A stretch of 64,000 nucleotides of DNA from JADLBR01 sp964651705 (lineage in GTDB: Bacteria > Verrucomicrobiota > Verrucomicrobiia > JADLBR01). The translations under genes and the position numbers were made by a program. Below are positions 59,887 to 64,000 of the stretch, piece after piece. A model generated the notes under the pieces. It was not told where the DNA came from, searched no databases, and was given only the letters and a program-made list of their open reading frames with translations. The stretch lies in assembly GCA_964651705.1 (NCBI GenBank), contig CAZYWZ010000014.1:1-64000 (forward strand), read 5' to 3'. How positions within the stretch are numbered: position 1 is the stretch's first letter; each line of letters starts with the position of its first letter.

Positions 59887-62772
59887 ATGCGGCGAACCGA
59901 AGAACGGGTGCGGTCTTCGATCTGGGGTGGGTTATCGGTCTTGGCGTTAGTCGCGTCTGCGGCCGCGTCGTTCTCGGATGAGCCATTCGATCCGATCGCG
60001 GAGCTGCGGCGTCACGACGTGGTGTGGGATTCGCCGAGCCGAGACTGGAATGGGACGATGCCGATTGGCAACGGCGAGATCGGGGTGAACGCGTGGTGGG
60101 AAGAGGGCGGCGATCTGCGCCTGCTGATGGCGCGGACGGACGCGTGGGATGAGTGGGGGAGGCTGGTGAAGGTTGGCATGGTGCGGATCGGGTTGAGACC
60201 GAATCCGGTGGTTGAGGGGAAGACGTTCCGGCAGGCCTTGCGGCTGGCGGACGGGACGATCCAGTTTGTTTTGGACGGTGGGAGGATCGAGGTGCGGCTG
60301 TGGGTGGACGCGCATCGGCCCGTCATCATGGTTGAGATTTCCGGCGAGGGTGAGGTCGGGGCCACCGCGACCATCGAGAGCTGGCGCCAGGGACCGCGGA
60401 CGATCCGGTACGACGGCAAGGGGTATTTCGGCGACCCGGAGTTCCGGCGGCCTGCGCCCTCGGAGATCGTCTCGTTGCCGGATGCGATCCTGTCATTGCG
60501 GCAATTGCCCGGCGATGGGCGGATCGGCTGGTTGCATGACAACGGGGAGACGGACTGTTACGAGCGAAGCGCGCGGCTCCAGGGGCTCGAGGGGTATCCG
60601 GGGAAAGATCCTTTGGAGAATCGGGCCTTCGGCGGGGTGGTGTCTTGCGGGGGCGCGAGGCGCGTGGATGACGCCACGCTGGTGGCCGGGCCGGGGCGCA
60701 CGCATTGTTTTGAGATCGCGGTGGTGACGCGGCATCCGAGTGCCGCCGACGCGTGGGTCGAGGCGGCGCTCGGCGCGCTGGAGGAGGCGGGTCGGGAGCC
60801 GGTCGGGGCGCGGCGCGCGGCGCACGAGCGCTGGTGGCGGGACTTCTGGGGGCGAAGCTGGATCTTTGTTTCGGGCGAATTGGAGGCGAAGCCGGGGCCG
60901 ATCGTACCGGGGAACGAATACCCGCTGCGGTTCGGGTCGGACCAGTCGGGAGGGAGCCGGTTTCCGGGAGAGATTGGCCGCGTGAGCCTCTTCCCTCGCG
61001 CGCTGGGAGAGGCGGATCTGGCGGCGCTCATGGCCGCGGCTCACGACCAGCCGCTGCCCGCGGGCATGGGAGCGGTCGCCGGCGCCATGGGCGCGGCCGA
61101 GCGTGTCCGCTGGGACGATGCGCTGGGCGAGGCGGGCGCGCTTGGGATCGAGGCCTGGGTGAAGATGGCCGCGGGCGATAGCCGGGGCGGCCGGATCGCG
61201 GACAAGATCAAGCCGGGCGGCGGCGATGGATTCCTGTTCGACACGCATCCCGGCAAGGGATTGCGTCTCATCATCGGGCGCCGCGTCCTCACGAAGCCCC
61301 TGATATTGCCGGTGGGGCGGTGGGTGCATCTGGCCGCGAGCGCAGAAGGCGGCGGCGGGCGATGGCGCCTGTTCGTGAATGGCGCCGAGGTCGCGGCGGA
61401 TGGCTCGCCGGCATCGGACGAGAATGCGGCGCTCGCCGTCACGCGCGGCTACATCTTGCAGCGGTGGATCACGGCGTGCGCCGGGCGCGGGGAGCTGCCG
61501 ATCAAGTTTAACGGCTCCCTGTTCACGGTGCCAACCGACGAGGCGCCGGAGACGTGGAAGGGAGATCCCGACTACCGGCGCTGGGGCTCGGGCTACTGGT
61601 GGCAGAACACCCGCCTGCCGTACATCTCGGCCTGCGCGGCCGGCGACTTTGACCTGTTGCTGCCGCTGTTCCGCATGTATGCGGGCGAGACGCTGGAGGT
61701 GGCGAAGTATCGCAACCGGCACCACCTGAAGGCGCCCGGCGCCTTCCTCAACGAGTGCTCCTATTTCTGGGGACATGCGTTCAACGAGTGCTACGGGTTC
61801 GAGCGGGAGCCGGGCCTGCCCGCCGGGATCAACGAGAACGGGTATCACCGGTGGGAATTCACGGCCGGGTACGAGTTGCTCTGGATGATGCTGGATTATC
61901 ACGATCACACCCGGGATGACACGTTCCTCGAAAGAACGCTGTTGCCCTTCTCCCGGGAGATCTTGGCGTTCTACGATGGGCATTACCCGACCGATGGCGA
62001 TGGGCATATCGTCATCCATCCGGCCCAGGCGCTCGAGACGTGGTGGGACTGCACCAACCCGATGACCGATGTCGCGGGGCTCGCCGCGGTGTGCGAGCGG
62101 TTGCTCGAAATGCCGGGGAAGAAGGGCATTTCCGGCGTGTTGTTCCGGCGCGCCGCCGGCGGACTGCCGGATGATTTGGACGCCCTCGTGCGCCGGTTGC
62201 GCGCCAAGATGCCCCCGCTGCCCACGATCGAGCGGGACGGCGCACGGATGCTCGCGCCCGCAGGGCGGTTCGAGAACAAGCGCAACATCGAGAACCCCGA
62301 ACTGTACGCCGTGTTCCCCTTCCGTCGCATCGCGGTGGGTCGCCCCGATCTGGAGTGGGGCGTCCGGGCCTTCCACGCCAGGACCGACAAGGGCGATTCC
62401 GGCTGGCGTCAGGATGATATCTTCGCGGCGTATCTTGGCCTCGCCGACGAGGCCGCGAGGCTGCTGGTCGGCCGCGCCCGCAAGCGGCATGCCGCGTCGC
62501 GTTTCCCCGCGTTCTGGGGGCCGAACTATGACTGGGTGCCGGACCAGGACCACGGCGGCGTGCTGATGCGCGCGCTGCAGGCCATGCTGATGCAGACGGA
62601 CGGTCGCGGGATCCATCTCTTGCCGGCATGGCCGAAGGGATGGGAAGCCCGGTTCAGACTCCATGCCCCGGACCGGACGACGGTCGAGGGTCGGATCGAG
62701 GGCGGGCGTGTCGTGGATCTCGCCGTGTCGCCCGCGGCGCGTCGCGCGGACGTTAGGGTGATGGGGCAGTGA
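59887..62772 (+). CDS. Secreted DUF5703/GH95-like enzyme with inserted LamG domain
   Basis: A 961-residue exported protein (signal SSIWGGLSVLALVASAAA). The N-terminal DUF5703-like beta-sandwich (about 45-330) has WNGTMPIGNGEIGVNAWWEE. A LamG/concanavalin A-like domain (about 355-540) interrupts the hydrolase between WWRDFWGRSWIFVSG and YILQRWITACAGRGELPIKF. The (alpha/alpha)6 part continues with FNGSLFTV and ENGYHRWEFTAGYELLW. It resembles GH95 alpha-L-fucosidases, but the catalytic residues are not certain. ATG 59887 is used over the TTG 59881 of the open frame. Confidence 0.75.
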   Translation: MRRTEERVRSSIWGGLSVLALVASAAASFSDEPFDPIAELRRHDVVWDSPSRDWNGTMPIGNGEIGVNAWWEEGGDLRLLMARTDAWDEWGRLVKVGMVRIGLRPNPVVEGKTFRQALRLADGTIQFVLDGGRIEVRLWVDAHRPVIMVEISGEGEVGATATIESWRQGPRTIRYDGKGYFGDPEFRRPAPSEIVSLPDAILSLRQLPGDGRIGWLHDNGETDCYERSARLQGLEGYPGKDPLENRAFGGVVSCGGARRVDDATLVAGPGRTHCFEIAVVTRHPSAADAWVEAALGALEEAGREPVGARRAAHERWWRDFWGRSWIFVSGELEAKPGPIVPGNEYPLRFGSDQSGGSRFPGEIGRVSLFPRALGEADLAALMAAAHDQPLPAGMGAVAGAMGAAERVRWDDALGEAGALGIEAWVKMAAGDSRGGRIADKIKPGGGDGFLFDTHPGKGLRLIIGRRVLTKPLILPVGRWVHLAASAEGGGGRWRLFVNGAEVAADGSPASDENAALAVTRGYILQRWITACAGRGELPIKFNGSLFTVPTDEAPETWKGDPDYRRWGSGYWWQNTRLPYISACAAGDFDLLLPLFRMYAGETLEVAKYRNRHHLKAPGAFLNECSYFWGHAFNECYGFEREPGLPAGINENGYHRWEFTAGYELLWMMLDYHDHTRDDTFLERTLLPFSREILAFYDGHYPTDGDGHIVIHPAQALETWWDCTNPMTDVAGLAAVCERLLEMPGKKGISGVLFRRAAGGLPDDLDALVRRLRAKMPPLPTIERDGARMLAPAGRFENKRNIENPELYAVFPFRRIAVGRPDLEWGVRAFHARTDKGDSGWRQDDIFAAYLGLADEAARLLVGRARKRHAASRFPAFWGPNYDWVPDQDHGGVLMRALQAMLMQTDGRGIHLLPAWPKGWEARFRLHAPDRTTVEGRIEGGRVVDLAVSPAARRADVRVMGQ

Positions 62773-62867
62773 GATTTGCGCGGCGCGGCACGGCCGTGGC
62801 GCAGAGCCGGGGTGTGGTGGGCCCCGGTGGCGCGGGCCAAACGCCTTGGGGCGTTCGGCTGCGGGAA

Positions 62868-62984
62868 TCTTCGAGCTAGATCCCGTGCCCCGCGTGCGGG
62901 GCACCACCGGGGCGGAAAATGGTAGGCTGCGCCTTGGCGCACGCTGCCGAATCGAATGTCCGCGTGCGCCAAGGCGCAGCCTAC
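62868..62984. repeat. Composite repeat with 22-bp perfect inverted repeat
   Basis: TTCGAGCTAGATCCCGTG (also at 48078) is followed by the hairpin GTGCCCCGC-GT-GCGGGGCAC. Then GTAGGCTGCGCCTTGGCG at 62922 with its perfect complement ending at 62984 (22-bp arms, 19-bp spacer) forms a GTAG-bounded element. The rest of 62773-63016 shows no gene. Confidence 0.8.
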
Positions 62985-63016
62985 ATCGCGACCCGATTTT
63001 CGAGTCGGGTCCCTGG

Positions 63017-63625
63017 TCACTCCCCGTCCTCCGCGCTTGGCAGGCGGATGTCCCATTTCAGCGCGGCCATGCGCAGGAGGAAGATCACGGTCAATCCGGC
63101 GGGCATCGTGACCTGCGCGGGGGCGCCCGCTTGGCCTAGGAGGAGGTACACCCACGCCCCGATGAATGCGCAGGTCGCGTGTAGCGGTGCCGAGCGGAAC
63201 AGGCTGGGGATCTCGTTGCAGATGACGTCGGCTATGACGCCGCCGAAGGTGCCGGTGATCACCGCGAGGATCGAGGCGATCAGACGCGAGGTCCCGGACT
63301 CCAGCGCATAGGCCGCGCCGGTGATGCTGAAGAGCGCGAGCCCGAGCGCGTCGGGGATGGGCAGGAAACGCTCGAGGCGCCGCATCGCGCGCGGCATCAG
63401 GGACCCCGCGATGGCCAGCCCCAGCACGATGGCCGCGTAGTGATGCTTGGCGATCCAGAACAGCGGGTGGCGATCGAGGAACACGTCCCGCAACGTGCCG
63501 CCGCCGAAGGCGATCGCCCCCGAGACCGCGAATAGGCCCACCGCGTCGAAACGCTTCCGGCAGCCGAGCAGGATGCCGTACATCGCGGAGGAGATGACCG
63601 CGAAGCACTCGATGGTGGTGAGCAT
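63017..63625 (-). CDS. TRIC/UPF0126-type membrane protein
   Basis: A 202-residue protein with about six or seven membrane helices as two three-helix repeats: GLFAVSGAIAFGGGTLRDVF and LFSITGAAYALE with ITGTFGGVIADVICNEIP. The 'GGGTLRD' and 'GGVIAD' motifs are the paired family signatures of UPF0126/TRIC, which includes cation channels. The ATG at 63625 gives a compact family-length protein. The longer frame to 63781 was not used. Confidence 0.85.
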   Translation of the reverse strand: MLTTIECFAVISSAMYGILLGCRKRFDAVGLFAVSGAIAFGGGTLRDVFLDRHPLFWIAKHHYAAIVLGLAIAGSLMPRAMRRLERFLPIPDALGLALFSITGAAYALESGTSRLIASILAVITGTFGGVIADVICNEIPSLFRSAPLHATCAFIGAWVYLLLGQAGAPAQVTMPAGLTVIFLLRMAALKWDIRLPSAEDGE

Positions 63626-63779
63626 TCCGACGCCATGATACGACCCGCGGGCGCGAGCGGGAGGAGATTCTCGTGCCGGCCGGCCGGGATGTCCGCTGTA
63701 GCGAAGGGCGCCCAGAGATAAGCGGGCATGTGACCATTCGCCCGAGAGCGTGTATATATTCTCACGAGGAACGCGCCCC

Positions 63780-64000
63780 ATGCGAAATCAGGACCCTCCC
63801 CCTAGCTCCCCTCATTCTCATTTTCTGCCGGTTGTCGCCCTTTTCATCATGGCGCCGGTCTTCTCCGAGCTGCTCTCGGGATACCTGCCGCCCGCGAAGT
63901 TCTTTCAGCTTCGGAGCCTCGCGCTGAACATCGCCTTCTATAGCAGCGGCGCGATTCTGATTCGCGAGCTGTTGGTCCGCTGGGAAAAGGGGTGGCCGAC
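63780..64000 (+). CDS. Membrane protein, 5' end only
   Basis: The first 73 residues of a protein running off the window. After a polar start (MRNQDPPPSSPHSHF) two membrane segments are seen (LPVVALFIMAPVFSELLSGY and SLALNIAFYSSGAILIRELL). The pattern 'SELLSG...PP..FF' followed by 'GA.LIREL..RW.KGW' recalls an uncharacterised membrane protein group. GAGGAA stands upstream at a distance of about nine bases. Divergent from the TRIC-type gene. Confidence 0.5.
   Translation, partial: MRNQDPPPSSPHSHFLPVVALFIMAPVFSELLSGYLPPAKFFQLRSLALNIAFYSSGAILIRELLVRWEKGWP

Noticed and set aside
1..64000. CRISPR array, rRNA or tRNA genes
   Set aside because: No regularly spaced identical repeats with unique spacers, no rRNA core sequences and no cloverleaf-like segments were recognised by eye. 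A tRNA could still be missed without a scan.

Overview
The window is GC-rich bacterial chromosome. The gene content points to the PVC superphylum or a similar polysaccharide-degrading lineage: many secreted glycoside hydrolases of unusual families, an AraC-type regulator with a periplasmic-binding-protein-like sensor, Tol/Exb-like genes with very long TPR proteins, a four-helix-bundle 'intervening sequence' gene, and dense short hairpin repeats. This placement is inference from gene style. No rRNA, tRNA or CRISPR array was recognised, so the phylum is not fixed.

Layout. 1-2153: a secreted hydrolase on the minus strand. 2154-7234: a patchwork of decayed genes and insertion-sequence remnants, holding a PGM1-like ATP-grasp ligase coupled to a small ORF, a four-helix-bundle gene lodged in an IS91-type transposase relic, and a BrnT-type toxin with a partner gene. 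7235-8695: a clan GH-A glycosidase. 8892-13260: a divergent NhaR-type regulator facing HPF-like, PEPCK-like P-loop and TerC genes. 13390-14221: a REP-associated tyrosine transposase (RAYT) between matching hairpin repeats. 14244-41661: a 27-kb unidirectional minus-strand carbohydrate locus. In transcription order it holds an enolase-superfamily sugar-acid dehydratase, an SDR oxidoreductase and an MFS transporter, then twelve exported proteins: two DUF6259-like proteins, two beta-helix proteins, two SGNH hydrolases, two GH99/WbsX-like proteins, and GH106-like, GH101/DUF5696-like, double (alpha/alpha)6-barrel and GH50-like enzymes. Several junctions are 4-bp ATGA overlaps. 41836-44004: a second RAYT with its own hairpins, then the AraC/XylR-type regulator on the plus strand. 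44304-47961: glycolate oxidase subunits glcD-glcF, a nucleotide kinase and a zinc-ribbon protein. 48347-56215: pheS, two TPR proteins, an ExbB-like gene, two ExbD-like genes and a TonB-like protein carrying a VWA domain. 56356-64000: a discoidin/HELFH metalloprotease, a DUF5703/GH95-like enzyme with an inserted LamG domain, a TRIC-type channel and the start of a membrane protein.

How it fits together. The carbohydrate locus looks able to cut a complex glycan outside the cytoplasm, import the products by an MFS carrier and oxidise or dehydrate the sugar acids inside. No sulfatase, SusC or SusD is visible. A 41-bp element with a 21-bp direct repeat lies 5' of three catabolic genes in the same orientation. 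It is a candidate operator for the AraC-type regulator.

Two layers of repeats stand out. Many intergenic hairpins (stems mostly 6-9 bp, loops mostly 4 nt) begin with a GTAG-like foot, the feature E. coli RAYT recognises in REP sequences, yet their stem sequences differ. One pair sits in frame inside the MFS gene. These hairpins, the candidate operator and the ligase/small-ORF pair are the least explained features here.
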